DNA of 64,000 nucleotides, taken from Planctomycetota bacterium (lineage in GTDB: Bacteria; Planctomycetota; Phycisphaerae; Phycisphaerales; SM1A02). The position numbers were made by a program, and so were the translations under genes. The notes beneath the pieces are model-generated. The model saw only the letters and a list, made by a program, of their open reading frames with translations, did no database searches and had not been told where the DNA came from. The stretch spans positions 1 to 64,000 of the forward strand of contig JAQCEQ010000007.1 in NCBI GenBank assembly GCA_027618565.1. Direction: 5' to 3'. Positions 17,864 through 26,383 of the stretch are shown one piece after another. Each line of letters opens with the position of its first letter. Position 1 is the first letter of the stretch.

Positions 17864-19255
17864 GTGGCCATTCGAAAACCGTTCAAGGCAGAGGACGCGA
17901 CTGGGGGGCTCTTCCAGTCCGTCGATGCGACGCGAGCGGCGCGGCAAGCTGGCTCGGCACCGTCGCCCACACCGGATGCCGTGGCACCGCTCACCGTCAG
18001 CCAGCTCGCTGCCCGGATCACGCAGGCGGTTGACGCCGCGTTCCCCGAGCGCCTCACGGTCATCGGGGAAGTGAGCCGCCTCACCGATCGCACGCACTTG
18101 TATTTCCGCCTGAAGGACGAGGCGGCCGTCATCGAGGCGATCTGCTACCGAAGCGACGCCGCGCGACTCTCGGTCCGACCGCGCGACGGAGACCAGGTCA
18201 TCGCCAAGGGGCGAGTGGGCTATTGGGCGGAGGGCGGCCGGCTCTCGCTGCGAGTGGAGTCCATGGAACCCGTCGGCGCGGGTGGGCTGGACGCCACATT
18301 GCGGGCCCTCATCGAAGATCTCCGAAAGCGTGGGTGGCTGGATCCTGCGCTCAAGCGACCGTTGCCGTCCCATCCCACGCGGATCGCGATCATCACCAGC
18401 CGTACCGGCGCTGCCCTGCAAGATTGCCTGGCCACGGCGCGTGCGCGGCTCCCTTCGACCGAGATCTTGGTGGTCGATGTCCGTGTCCAGGGCGCCGGTG
18501 CGGAGCGGGAGATCGCCGCGGCGGTGCGGGCCGTGGACCATGCTGCAGCCCGGCTTGGGATCGATGCCTTGATCCTCACGCGCGGGGGCGGCAGCATCGA
18601 AGACCTGTGGTGCTTCAACGAGGAAATCGTCGCCGCGGCGATCCACGAGGCCACCCTTCCGATCGTCGCAGCGATCGGGCACGAGATCGACACCACCGTG
18701 GCGGACTTGGTGGCGGACCATCGTGCCGCGACGCCAACGGCGGCCGTGATGGCGCTCCTTCCTGACCGCGCCGCGCTGCGGGAGGAACTCAACGCCACCT
18801 CGAATCGAATGCGACTGGCGCTCTCTAGGCACTTTGCGACTCGGCGACAGGCGCTGGAGGCCGTGGCGTCGCGCCCGGCGCTCACCGACCCCGCGAACTC
18901 GATCCTTCGGCAGCGGGAGGGACTGGTTCATTGGCAGCGGGCGATGCTCTCAGCCGCAACGACTCTGGTCCTGCAGGAAGGAGCACGATTCAGGACCGTG
19001 GCGGATCGTTGGAGCCCCATGATGATGCATCGCCTGGAGTCGCTGGCAGGTTCGCTGGAGACGGTGGCGGGACGGCTGGCCGCCGTGGACCCGATGTCCG
19101 TGCTCGATCGTGGATACGCCATCGTGCGCACGGAGGAGGGGCGCGTCGTGGCCCGTGCCGAAAATGCGACATCCTGCAAGGAACACACGATCCTCTGGGC
19201 CGACGGGGAGCGGACGGCGACGATGGGTGAACGAACACCCAAGACAAGCAAGTAG
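17864..19255 (+). CDS. xseA: Exodeoxyribonuclease VII large subunit
   Basis: A 463-residue subunit. After about 40 residues of extension comes the OB-fold (LTVSQLAARITQAVDAAFPERLTVIGEVS in part; LYFRLKDEAAVIEAICYR), then the catalytic domain with IAIITSRTGAALQD, TRGGGSIEDLWCFNEE and GHEIDTTVADLVAD..AATPTAA, all family landmarks, and a long C-terminal helical arm ending DRGYAIVRTEEG. With XseB it degrades single-stranded DNA. The GTG start at 17864 is chosen from the TACATT hexamer 6 bases upstream; an ATG at 17819 would lie inside recG. The stop TAG is part of the TAGGAT hexamer before xseB. Confidence 0.93.
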   Translation: MAIRKPFKAEDATGGLFQSVDATRAARQAGSAPSPTPDAVAPLTVSQLAARITQAVDAAFPERLTVIGEVSRLTDRTHLYFRLKDEAAVIEAICYRSDAARLSVRPRDGDQVIAKGRVGYWAEGGRLSLRVESMEPVGAGGLDATLRALIEDLRKRGWLDPALKRPLPSHPTRIAIITSRTGAALQDCLATARARLPSTEILVVDVRVQGAGAEREIAAAVRAVDHAAARLGIDALILTRGGGSIEDLWCFNEEIVAAAIHEATLPIVAAIGHEIDTTVADLVADHRAATPTAAVMALLPDRAALREELNATSNRMRLALSRHFATRRQALEAVASRPALTDPANSILRQREGLVHWQRAMLSAATTLVLQEGARFRTVADRWSPMMMHRLESLAGSLETVAGRLAAVDPMSVLDRGYAIVRTEEGRVVARAENATSCKEHTILWADGERTATMGERTPKTSK

Positions 19256-19264
19256 GATCGATCC

Positions 19265-19513
19265 ATGGCATCACACGCCCCCACGCAGCCTCGCCCGGCC
19301 GAATCGCTGAGCTACGAAGAGGCGTTCCTGGAACTCCGGAACACCGTGCAGGCGATTGAGTCTGGAACGCAGCCGCTGGACGACAGCCTTCGGGCGTTCC
19401 AGCGGGGCACCGAACTCCTCAAGCGATGCCAGTCGGTGCTGGCGAGCGCCGAGCAGCGCGTCAGGGAGCTGACGGCGTCCGAACTTTCCGGCTCCGAGGG
19501 TTCCGGCAACTGA
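19265..19513 (+). CDS. xseB: Exodeoxyribonuclease VII small subunit
   Basis: An 82-residue coiled-coil protein with the XseB core SYEEAFLELRNTVQAIESGTQPLDDSLRAFQRGTELLKRCQ (quoted in pieces: YEEAFLEL, IESG, LDDSL, GTELLKRC). Several copies bind the XseA arm. It follows xseA by 9 bases, and a TAGGAT hexamer ends 6 bases before the ATG. Confidence 0.95.
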   Translation: MASHAPTQPRPAESLSYEEAFLELRNTVQAIESGTQPLDDSLRAFQRGTELLKRCQSVLASAEQRVRELTASELSGSEGSGN

Positions 19514-19551
19514 CAGCTGGCCGCGCGGCGAACCACCCTGAGGAGTCCATC

Positions 19552-20760
19552 GTGTCGACCATCGAGAGCATCCTGCCAGCAGCAGTCGAGGGGTTCTTTG
19601 CGCTGTGCGTCGGTGCGGCAGTCGGCAGCTTCGTGAATGTCATCGCGTATCGAGTCCCGCTGGGACTGAGCGTGATCCGACCCGCCAGCCGTTGCCCCGA
19701 GTGCGGCAAGGCGCTTGGATGGAGCGAGAATCTCCCGATCATCGGTTGGCTCTTCCTCCTGGGAAAGTGCCGCGGGTGCCGCCAGCCGATTTCAGTCCAG
19801 TACCCCCTCATCGAGCTGGGCGTTGGACTCTTCACCGCGTGGCTTTACCTGACCCTCTTTCACACCGAGCAGGGTTCGTGGTGGGGGAGCGGGACCTCCT
19901 CCTGGTGGCGAGTGGCTGGACTTCTGCATTCTCTTCCGGCGGTCTGTGGCCTGGTGGTGTTCATTGGAGGCATGGCCGCCGTGGCACTGTGCGATGCCGC
20001 GCGATACCTGGTCCCCATGTCCATCGTGCGTTGGGTCGCGGGGATTGGCGTGGCGTCGTGGGTCATCCAGGCGCATGTCTCGATCAGGCCAGTCGACTTC
20101 TTTCCGCCCATTCCGCTTCCTCCCGGCGCCTGGATGGGCGCTGCGCTGGGCGGTGGATTGGGGGTCCTCATTGCGAACGGGCTCCTCCGAGTGGGCACCT
20201 TGCGCCGGAGCTTTGCCGACTATGACGACTTCGTGGCGGAAGGAGAGACGCTTGGCGACTACCCGCACGCACGGCGCGAGATGGGTCCAGAGGCCGCCTT
20301 CCTGGGACTGGTCGGGCTGGGGGCGTTGGCGGGATGGTGTGCCGATTCGTGGCTTTCCCCCATTCGCGAGGTGGCTTCCGTGCAGGTGTTGTCAGCGTGC
20401 TGCGCGGGTTTCCTCGTCGGCGGCGGGATCGTCTGGATCGTGCGAATCCTCGGGACGTTGGCCTTCGGGCGTGAGGCGATGGGGTTGGGTGATGTGCACA
20501 TCTTGGCAGCGGCCGGGGCGGTGCTCGGGTGGCGCGACCCACTCCTCGCGTTCGTCCTCGCCCCGTTCCCAGCACTCCTGTGGACCGTGGGACAGCGATG
20601 CCTCCGCCCCCCGGGCAGCCGGAGGGAACTGCCGTTCGGGCCGTACCTTGTGATCGGCCTGGCCGTCGTCCTCGTGCTGCGTCCGGTGCTGGTGGACCTA
20701 GGTCAGTTGCTCCACTGGATTCCAGGTGAAACCGCTCAGATTCACCGCGCTTTCGGCTGA
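19552..20760 (+). CDS. Prepilin peptidase / N-methyltransferase (A24), enlarged
   Basis: A 402-residue membrane protein. The N-terminal methyltransferase-type domain has GAAVGSFVNVIAYRVPLG and the zinc-type double CxxC (CPECG, CRGCR). The peptidase part has both aspartates: one in ALCDAARYLVP and one in MGLGDVHIL (the GxGD motif). It is about 130 residues longer than common PilD/GspO because of an insertion between the two Asp motifs containing a polar RRSFADYDDFVAEGETLGDY loop. It processes type IV pilin or type II pseudopilin leader peptides; no pilin gene is in the window. AGGAG precedes the GTG start. Confidence 0.88.
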   Translation: MSTIESILPAAVEGFFALCVGAAVGSFVNVIAYRVPLGLSVIRPASRCPECGKALGWSENLPIIGWLFLLGKCRGCRQPISVQYPLIELGVGLFTAWLYLTLFHTEQGSWWGSGTSSWWRVAGLLHSLPAVCGLVVFIGGMAAVALCDAARYLVPMSIVRWVAGIGVASWVIQAHVSIRPVDFFPPIPLPPGAWMGAALGGGLGVLIANGLLRVGTLRRSFADYDDFVAEGETLGDYPHARREMGPEAAFLGLVGLGALAGWCADSWLSPIREVASVQVLSACCAGFLVGGGIVWIVRILGTLAFGREAMGLGDVHILAAAGAVLGWRDPLLAFVLAPFPALLWTVGQRCLRPPGSRRELPFGPYLVIGLAVVLVLRPVLVDLGQLLHWIPGETAQIHRAFG

Positions 20761-20807
20761 GTTTCGGTAGAGTCCCGCGCGGGGACACTTCCCTGAAAGG
20801 ATTCGCC

Positions 20808-21467
20808 ATGAAGTTGAAGTCGAGCATGTTGCTGGTGACCGGACTCGCGGTGCTTGGAGCATTCGCGGGTTGTGACAACAAGATCAAGGACGAGAACGCA
20901 CTCCTACTCAAGGAGAACGACGCACTGCGGGGCCAGCTGGCCCAGCGCAATGAGGCCCTCACGGCCGCGGAGAAGGAGCGCCTGGCCGCCGATGCGCGTG
21001 CCGCCGATGCGGACCAGCGCCTCAAGGACATGGATAGCGCGCCTCCGACCCTCGCCGCCGCCGAGGGCACCACCGGCGGGGTGCTGTTCATCGACGAGAA
21101 CATCACCGTGAACACCACCGCCGAGGGCGTCAACATGACGATTCCCGGCGATGTCCTCTTTGACAGCGGCAGCGCGACGCTCAAGGGCGGCGCGAAGAAG
21201 TCGCTTGACAAGATGATCGCGATGATCAAGTCGGACTACTCGGGCAACAAGATCCGGGTGTCAGGGTTCACCGACAACGATCCGATCAAGCGCTCCAAGT
21301 TCGAGACCAACTACCACCTCGCGTTCGCTCGCGCGTACGCCGTGGGGCAGTACCTCGGCTCCAACGGCATCGACGGGGCTGACGTGGCCTTCGCTTCTTA
21401 TGGCCCGCAGCAGCCGATGGCGACCAAGGCCGGCAGCCGCCGCGTGGAGGTGCTCGTCATTCGTTGA
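20808..21467 (+). CDS. OmpA-family lipoprotein (Pal-like)
   Basis: A 219-residue protein. The signal peptide ends in AFAGC, a good lipobox, with Cys at about 23. A heptad-rich segment follows (ENALLLKENDALRGQLAQRNEAL and on, about 30-75), likely a coiled coil, then an OmpA C-terminal domain with VLFDSGSATLKGGAKKSLDKM, the diaminopimelate-contacting FTDNDP and the final RRVEVLVIR. It is expected in the outer membrane, gripping peptidoglycan. AAAGGA precedes the ATG, with a TAGAGT -10-like hexamer at 20768-20773. A strong terminator follows. Confidence 0.92.
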   Translation: MKLKSSMLLVTGLAVLGAFAGCDNKIKDENALLLKENDALRGQLAQRNEALTAAEKERLAADARAADADQRLKDMDSAPPTLAAAEGTTGGVLFIDENITVNTTAEGVNMTIPGDVLFDSGSATLKGGAKKSLDKMIAMIKSDYSGNKIRVSGFTDNDPIKRSKFETNYHLAFARAYAVGQYLGSNGIDGADVAFASYGPQQPMATKAGSRRVEVLVIR

Positions 21468-21493
21468 ACGCGAGTCACGAGAAGCGCAACGAC

Positions 21494-21526
21494 AGGGGAG
21501 GTGCCCGACGGGTGCCTCCCCTTTTT
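21494..21526 (+). terminator. Rho-independent terminator after the OmpA-family gene
   Basis: AGGGGAGG pairs with CCTCCCCT, with three further GC pairs inside and a 3-base GAC loop; TTTTT follows at once. It lies 26 bp after the stop codon. Confidence 0.9.
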
Positions 21527-21564
21527 CTTGACGGGTGACTGCCGCAGGCGTGATGCACGATCGT

Positions 21565-21648
21565 GCGTGTGGTTCCATCAGATTGTGCCGTTCAACGGCG
21601 CTTTTTGATGGGACTACGGGCGATTCTGTACAACGCCCCACGCGCCCG
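21565..21648 (+). repeat. Dispersed palindromic repeat, copy 1
   Basis: About 80 bases with nested inverted symmetry: CCATCA...TGATGG outside and GCCGTT...AACGGC inside. A second, inverted copy lies at 53440-53512. The two share the blocks CCATCAGA, GCCGTTCAA, CTTTT, GATGGG and CGGGCGATTC in the same order and spacing (one 1-base gap), roughly 80% alike by eye. This copy fills the gap between the OmpA-gene terminator and the convergent MlaD-like gene. Confidence 0.7.
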
Positions 21649-21661
21649 CGCCGCGCCACAA

Positions 21662-22648
21662 CTAGAACTTCACATCCAGACCCTCTTCGCGGACCTTGCG
21701 CAGGAGCAGTTCCATTTCGGCGAGCGTGGACCGAAGCCGGTCGGCGGAGTCTTCCAGAGAGTTGTAGAGGTCCGGGTTGCTCATCAACTGACCGATGGTC
21801 CCCTTGCCTTCGCGTGCCTCGGTGGCGATCGCTTCGACATGGACCAGTGTCGATCGCATTGACTCGACGACAGGCTCCAGCTCCTGCGCACGCAGCTCGA
21901 TGGTGCCAGCGAGCGATCCGAGCGCACGCATCGCCACCGTCGCCTCTTCGATGAGCGTGTTCGCGCGCCACACCGCACTGCGAATGTCGGCCTGGAACTG
22001 CTCATCCGTCAGGATCGCGCTGGCGCCGTCAAAGGCCAACTCGGCGGTCTTGAGCAGCCGGTTGAGCCGGCGAACGCTTGTCCGCACGTTGAACTCTGCC
22101 TCGGCGGAATCCTCCGGGACTTCTGCGACCAGGGTGTCCAGGTTGTTGGCAAGCCTCGTGATGCTCTGGAGCGTCTGGTCCATGTCCCCGAAATTCTCCT
22201 GGAGCGCGGCGAGGAGCCGTTCGTCCAACCCCTTGAAGCTGGCGTGGACCACGGCGCTCCCATCCTTGGGCAGGAACGCGGTCGGGGGCGGACTGTCGCG
22301 AGGGAGGATGAAGTCCAGACTCGCGCCGCCGCCCAGCAGGCTGGCATCGGCGCTGGCTTCCGCATTGGCTGGAATCGCGTTGGCAGTCTCGATGAGCAGG
22401 GTGAGCACGACCGGTTCGGTGAAGTCGGTGTCCAGTGCGACGGTCTGCACCGTGCCGACCGCCACCCCATTGAACATCACTAGGGAGCCGGCACGGAGGC
22501 CGCCGCCGCGGTCGGCCTTCACCGTGACCTCGTAGGTCTTCTTGAACAACGCATCCAGTTCCCCGAACGAGAAGAGGATGGCAGTGAGGGCAGCGAATCC
22601 GCCGACGGTGGTCAGCCCGATCTTGAAATCACGGTTCGCGTCGCTCAT
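21662..22648 (-). CDS. MlaD/MCE-family lipid-transport protein
   Basis: A 328-residue protein with a single N-terminal transmembrane helix (about 8-30), followed by an MCE domain: YEVTVKADRGGGLRAGSLVMFNGVAVGTVQTVAL (in pieces VKADRGGGL, VMFNGVAVGTV), then a long helical stretch to the C-terminus with leucine-rich heptads. It would form a periplasmic ring that passes phospholipid between membranes. Its start overlaps the MlaF-like ATPase stop by 4 bp (ATGA). The permease MlaE, usually between them, is absent here. Confidence 0.88.
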   Translation of the reverse strand: MSDANRDFKIGLTTVGGFAALTAILFSFGELDALFKKTYEVTVKADRGGGLRAGSLVMFNGVAVGTVQTVALDTDFTEPVVLTLLIETANAIPANAEASADASLLGGGASLDFILPRDSPPPTAFLPKDGSAVVHASFKGLDERLLAALQENFGDMDQTLQSITRLANNLDTLVAEVPEDSAEAEFNVRTSVRRLNRLLKTAELAFDGASAILTDEQFQADIRSAVWRANTLIEEATVAMRALGSLAGTIELRAQELEPVVESMRSTLVHVEAIATEAREGKGTIGQLMSNPDLYNSLEDSADRLRSTLAEMELLLRKVREEGLDVKF

Positions 22649-23520
22649 GGCTTGTTCTCGAACACTGTACCCATGGTGCGAGGGCCACCCGTTGGCCAAA
22701 TGGCGGAGAGTTCCTCGGGCGTGGCCTCGCCCCGGAGGAAACGCTGGACGATCGGGTCCCGGGAGATCCAGAAGGAGTCCGGGGGGCCCTGGAGGCGGAC
22801 CTGGCCCTCGTGGAGCATGACCAGCCAGTCGGCGACCTTGAAGGCGCTCTGCAAGTCGTGCGTCACCACGATCGAAGTGATTCCCAGCGACTCCTTGAGC
22901 TTGTTGATCAGCTCGTTGATGATGTCCGACCGAATCGGGTCCAGGCCGGTGGTGGGCTCGTCATAGAGCACCAAGCTCGGTTCCAGGGCGATGGCTCGAG
23001 CCAGCGCGACGCGCTTGCGCTGGCCACCGCTCAGGTCAGTTGGCCACTGCTTGATCGTGTGGGTCAGCCCGACCTGGTCCAGGACCTGCTTGACGCGCTC
23101 CGTGATGGCGCGCTGATCGGTCCAGCCGTGCTCGCGCAGCGGAAAGGCGACATTGTCAAAGACCGTGATGGAATCGAACAGCGCTCCCTGCTGGAAGAGG
23201 AAGCCGATTTCTCGCCTGGCCTGGCCCAACGCCTGCCCGCGCAAGGCATCCATGCGGCGACCGTTGAACCACACTTCACCCCCGTCTGGGCGAAGGAGTG
23301 CCACGATGTGCTTGAGCATCACGCTCTTGCCGCACCCGGACGGACCAAGCACGACGGTGGTCTTCCCGCGCTCGAACTCAATCGTGACCCCCTTGAGGAC
23401 CTCGAGGCGCCCGAACGACTTGCGTAGGTCGACGACGCGGACACAGCAGGTTCCCTCCGGGCATGTGGCGGTACGGGGGTGGCAATCAGCGTGGTTCACT
23501 TGCGACGGCTGCTCGTGCAC
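22645..23520 (-). CDS. MlaF-like ABC transporter ATP-binding protein
   Basis: A 291-residue ATPase of the Mla/Mce group. Walker A is GPSGCGKSVMLKHI, where Val-Met in place of the usual Ser-Thr is common in this group. FLFQQGALFDSITVFDNVAFPLRE is the MlaF-type Q-loop region (quoted in part: FQQGALFDS, VFDNVAFPL). The signature is LSGGQRKRVALARA and Walker B LVLYDEPTTGLDP. The N-terminal 25 residues are Cys/His-rich (NHADCHPRTATCPEGTCC), which is unusual. It pairs with the MlaD-like gene. Confidence 0.9.
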   Translation of the reverse strand: MHEQPSQVNHADCHPRTATCPEGTCCVRVVDLRKSFGRLEVLKGVTIEFERGKTTVVLGPSGCGKSVMLKHIVALLRPDGGEVWFNGRRMDALRGQALGQARREIGFLFQQGALFDSITVFDNVAFPLREHGWTDQRAITERVKQVLDQVGLTHTIKQWPTDLSGGQRKRVALARAIALEPSLVLYDEPTTGLDPIRSDIINELINKLKESLGITSIVVTHDLQSAFKVADWLVMLHEGQVRLQGPPDSFWISRDPIVQRFLRGEATPEELSAIWPTGGPRTMGTVFENKP

Positions 23521-23592
23521 GAGTTTGGAACGCTACCGCAACCAACGCCCGAGTACCCTTCGCGCCGCATGGTTTCAGGCGATCGATCGTGG

Positions 23593-24723
23593 ATGTCCTC
23601 GCACCAGCACGCGCCGCCACGGCGCCGGCTGAGTGTCACGGTGTGGATCATCCTCCTGTGCAGCGGTGTTTTCGTCGTCGACTCCCTGCTGACTCCGAAC
23701 CTGCCAGCGCAGTGGGTGTTTCTCTCGCAACGCACGCAGGTCGATGGTTCTGTCGAAGCGGGGAGTCTGCAACCTGGGCCCATCGAGGCGGTTGGTCGCC
23801 GATTGGCCAATGGCAGGGTGGACCGGTCCCCCAAGGGGGCTGGGACGGGACTACAGGAAATCCGGGCTACCGTCGACGGCCGCTCGGTACCGGTGGCGGT
23901 CTGCGAGTACGCCGGTATCCCCTTCTTGCAGAAGTGGCTCTACTTCTCGACCTCGACCGCCCTGGTGACTTGGTCCAAGGAGTTTGGCCTGCGCGGCTTT
24001 GAGTTCTGGCGATTCATCGGTTTCCAGTTTTGCCACGCCAACCTGAGCCACCTTCTCTTCAACATGCTGGCGCTGTGGTTCTTTGGACCGATCGTCGAGC
24101 AGGCGCTCGGGAGGAAGCGGTTCCTTGCCTTCTACCTCACCTGCGGGATCGCGGGCGCCGTCCTCTACCTCATCCTGAACGTGGCCGGCACAGCGGCAGC
24201 GGACATCTTCGGACCAGGCACCAAGTTGCCCGGCTTCCTCCTCAACAACCCCAACATGCCCCTGGTGGGCGCGAGTGCGGGCATATTCGGGGTGCTCATT
24301 GCCGCCGCGCGGTATGTGCCCAACGCGACCGTGTTGCTCTTCTTCGTGATCCCGATGAAGCTCTCCACGCTGGCGTATGGACTGGTGGCGATCGCCGTCG
24401 CCACGATCCTCTTCGCCGGTCTTGGAATCAAGCTGCCGTTCAACCCACTTCCCGTCGAGAATGCCGGTGGCGAGGCCGCGCACCTCGGCGGAGCGATGGC
24501 CGGTTGGTACTTCGCCCGGCGCCCTCACCACCTTGGCGACTTCTTCGATTTCCTGGGTCGGTTCGATCCCTGGAGCACCACGCGCAAGGCACGGCGTCAG
24601 GCGCAGCACCACCCGGACCAGACCGCAGACATCGACCGGATCCTCGACAAGATCCGGACAAAGGGACTTGGGTCGCTCAGCGAGGATGAGCGCCGGGCCC
24701 TTCGTCGGGCCAGCGACCGATGA
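23593..24723 (+). CDS. Rhomboid-family intramembrane serine protease
   Basis: A 376-residue protein, larger than GlpG. A first helix (SVTVWIILLCSGVFVVDSLL in part) is followed by a soluble insertion of about 90 residues, then the rhomboid core: HANLSHLLFNMLALWFFG (HxxxN), the nucleophile in GASAGIFGVL (normally GxSG) and the catalytic His in AAHLGGAMAGWYFARR. A basic C-terminal tail follows. The start is uncertain: ATGs at 23479, 23569 and 23593 are in frame; the last puts a short basic head before the first helix and clears the divergent mlaF-like gene. The stop overlaps the tgt start (ATGA). Confidence 0.85.
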   Translation: MSSHQHAPPRRRLSVTVWIILLCSGVFVVDSLLTPNLPAQWVFLSQRTQVDGSVEAGSLQPGPIEAVGRRLANGRVDRSPKGAGTGLQEIRATVDGRSVPVAVCEYAGIPFLQKWLYFSTSTALVTWSKEFGLRGFEFWRFIGFQFCHANLSHLLFNMLALWFFGPIVEQALGRKRFLAFYLTCGIAGAVLYLILNVAGTAAADIFGPGTKLPGFLLNNPNMPLVGASAGIFGVLIAAARYVPNATVLLFFVIPMKLSTLAYGLVAIAVATILFAGLGIKLPFNPLPVENAGGEAAHLGGAMAGWYFARRPHHLGDFFDFLGRFDPWSTTRKARRQAQHHPDQTADIDRILDKIRTKGLGSLSEDERRALRRASDR

Positions 24724-25886
24724 CCATCCGTTTCGAGATCGTCGCTCGATGTGGTGGGGCAAGGCGGGGAAGAGTGCATACCCCGCACGGGTCATTCGAT
24801 ACGCCGGCCTTCATGCCGGTGGCCACCGCCGGCGCGATGAAGGGATTGACGCCGGCCCAGGTTCGCGGCACCGGTTCCCAGATCATTCTCAACAACGCCT
24901 TCCACCTCCTGCTCCGGCCGGGAGCCGAGCGGTTGGCCCGGCTCGGCGGGTCGCACCGCTTCATGCGCTGGGACGGGCCGATCCTGACCGACAGCGGGGG
25001 CTACCAGGCATTCTCGATGGCCGAGATACGCGACCTGGACGAGGACGGAGTGACTTTTCGGTCCTTCATCGACGGCTCGCGCATTCACCTGGGCCCGGAG
25101 TCGTCCATGTCGGTCCAGCACGCCATCGGGGCCGACATCATGATGGCCTTCGACGATTGCCCCCCGGCTCGAGGGGACCTCTCCGACGGCGACTACCGCG
25201 CGCGCGTCACCGCCGCCAACGACCGGACCGCCCGGTGGCTGGCTCGATGCGTCAAGGCGCATGGCTCTCGCGACACGCAGGCGCTCTTCGGGATCGTGCA
25301 GGGGGGGACCGAGCCGGACCTGCGAAGGGCCAGCGTGGACGCCGTCTGTTCGCACGACTTGCCCGGGTATGCCATCGGAGGCGTGGCCGTCGGGGAAGGC
25401 TCCGACGCCATCCACGGCACCGTCCGCCTCACCGCTCCCATGCTTCCTGCCGACCGTCCGCGCTACCTGATGGGGGTTGGCTACGAGTCTGACATCTGGG
25501 CGGCCGCCCAGGCGGGGGTGGATATGTTCGACTGCGTGCTCCCCACTCGGAATGGTCGCAACGGCTTCGTGTTCACCGGCACGGGATCGCTCCGCCTGAG
25601 GAACGCCACCCACGCGGAAGACCTCCGCCCCATTGACGCCGCCTGCGACTGCGAAGCCTGCGCCGGGGGTTTCTCCCGGGCGTACCTGCGGCACCTCTTC
25701 ATGGCTGGCGAGATGCTTGGGCCCACCCTGGCCAGCATCCACAACATCCGGCACTTTCAGCGATTCATGGCCGACATGAGGAGTGCGATTTCCGATAATC
25801 TCCCCGCTTCGTTCGAGCGCCAGTGGCCGATCGCGGTGCAACCTGCACCGCCGGTCACCGAGGGCGCCGAACCGAGCAGACCATGA
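24720..25886 (+). CDS. tgt: tRNA-guanine (queuine) transglycosylase
   Basis: A 388-residue protein of the normal size. The nucleophile-side motif is LTDSGGYQAFS, the substrate loop FGIVQGGTEPDLR, the second catalytic Asp MFDCVLPTRNGRNG, and the zinc site CDCEACAGGFSRAYLRHL. It exchanges G34 for preQ1 in tRNAs with GUN anticodons; the bacterial VGYES variant is present as GVGYESDIWAA. It starts in a 4-bp overlap with the rhomboid gene and ends in a 4-bp overlap with yajC, as in the common tgt-yajC-secD order. Confidence 0.97.
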   Translation: MTIRFEIVARCGGARRGRVHTPHGSFDTPAFMPVATAGAMKGLTPAQVRGTGSQIILNNAFHLLLRPGAERLARLGGSHRFMRWDGPILTDSGGYQAFSMAEIRDLDEDGVTFRSFIDGSRIHLGPESSMSVQHAIGADIMMAFDDCPPARGDLSDGDYRARVTAANDRTARWLARCVKAHGSRDTQALFGIVQGGTEPDLRRASVDAVCSHDLPGYAIGGVAVGEGSDAIHGTVRLTAPMLPADRPRYLMGVGYESDIWAAAQAGVDMFDCVLPTRNGRNGFVFTGTGSLRLRNATHAEDLRPIDAACDCEACAGGFSRAYLRHLFMAGEMLGPTLASIHNIRHFQRFMADMRSAISDNLPASFERQWPIAVQPAPPVTEGAEPSRP

Positions 25887-26311
25887 CCGATTTCATCCAA
25901 TCCGATTTCCTTCTCGCCATGCAAACCGGGACGACATCCGGCAGTGCACCAGCACTTCCGGGAGAGGCAGCGGCGCAGATCGTCCCGGCCGACGGAGGCG
26001 GGGCAGGCACGACTGGCGGCACCGCCGCTGCTCCGGGATTCGACCTGTTCTGGATCTTCATCCCGATTCTCGTGGTGATGATCCTTTTCTCCTTCATGGG
26101 ACAGCGCAAGGAGCGCAAGCGCCGCCAGCAGCTCCTCTCCTCCATTGAGAAGCATGACAAGGTCCAGACCTCGGGCGGGATCATCGGCCATGTCGTGGAG
26201 GTCAAGCCCGACACGGTGACCCTCAAGGTGGACGAGGGATCCAACATCCGCATCACCTTCGCGAAGAACTATGTGACTGAGGTGTTGGAGAAGTCGAGCT
26301 CCTCTTCCTGA
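25883..26311 (+). CDS. yajC: Preprotein translocase accessory subunit YajC
   Basis: A 142-residue protein with one transmembrane helix (about 52-72, LFWIFIPILVVMILF) after a Gly/Ala-rich N-terminus that is longer than in E. coli. It then has the YajC cytoplasmic part: GQRKERKRRQQLL, KVQTSGGIIGHVVEVK, and FAKNYVTEVL. It is associated with SecDF, which lies directly downstream. The ATG overlaps the tgt stop codon. Confidence 0.93.
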   Translation: MTDFIQSDFLLAMQTGTTSGSAPALPGEAAAQIVPADGGGAGTTGGTAAAPGFDLFWIFIPILVVMILFSFMGQRKERKRRQQLLSSIEKHDKVQTSGGIIGHVVEVKPDTVTLKVDEGSNIRITFAKNYVTEVLEKSSSSS

Positions 26312-26383
26312 CGCCGCGAGCTTGCCGAGCAGTTTCGCGCGCGATTGCACTGCCCCGACCCACGGACCACGCACGGATACGGC

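Noticed and set aside
17843-18931. Long minus-strand open frame upstream of recG, giving an apparent 1066-residue protein
   Set aside because: It is antisense to xseA, has no homology, and RecG homology starts at 17842.
21563-21862. 99-codon plus-strand frame beginning in the dispersed repeat
   Set aside because: Most of it is antisense to the mlaD-like gene; only the repeat part resembles anything (the other copy).
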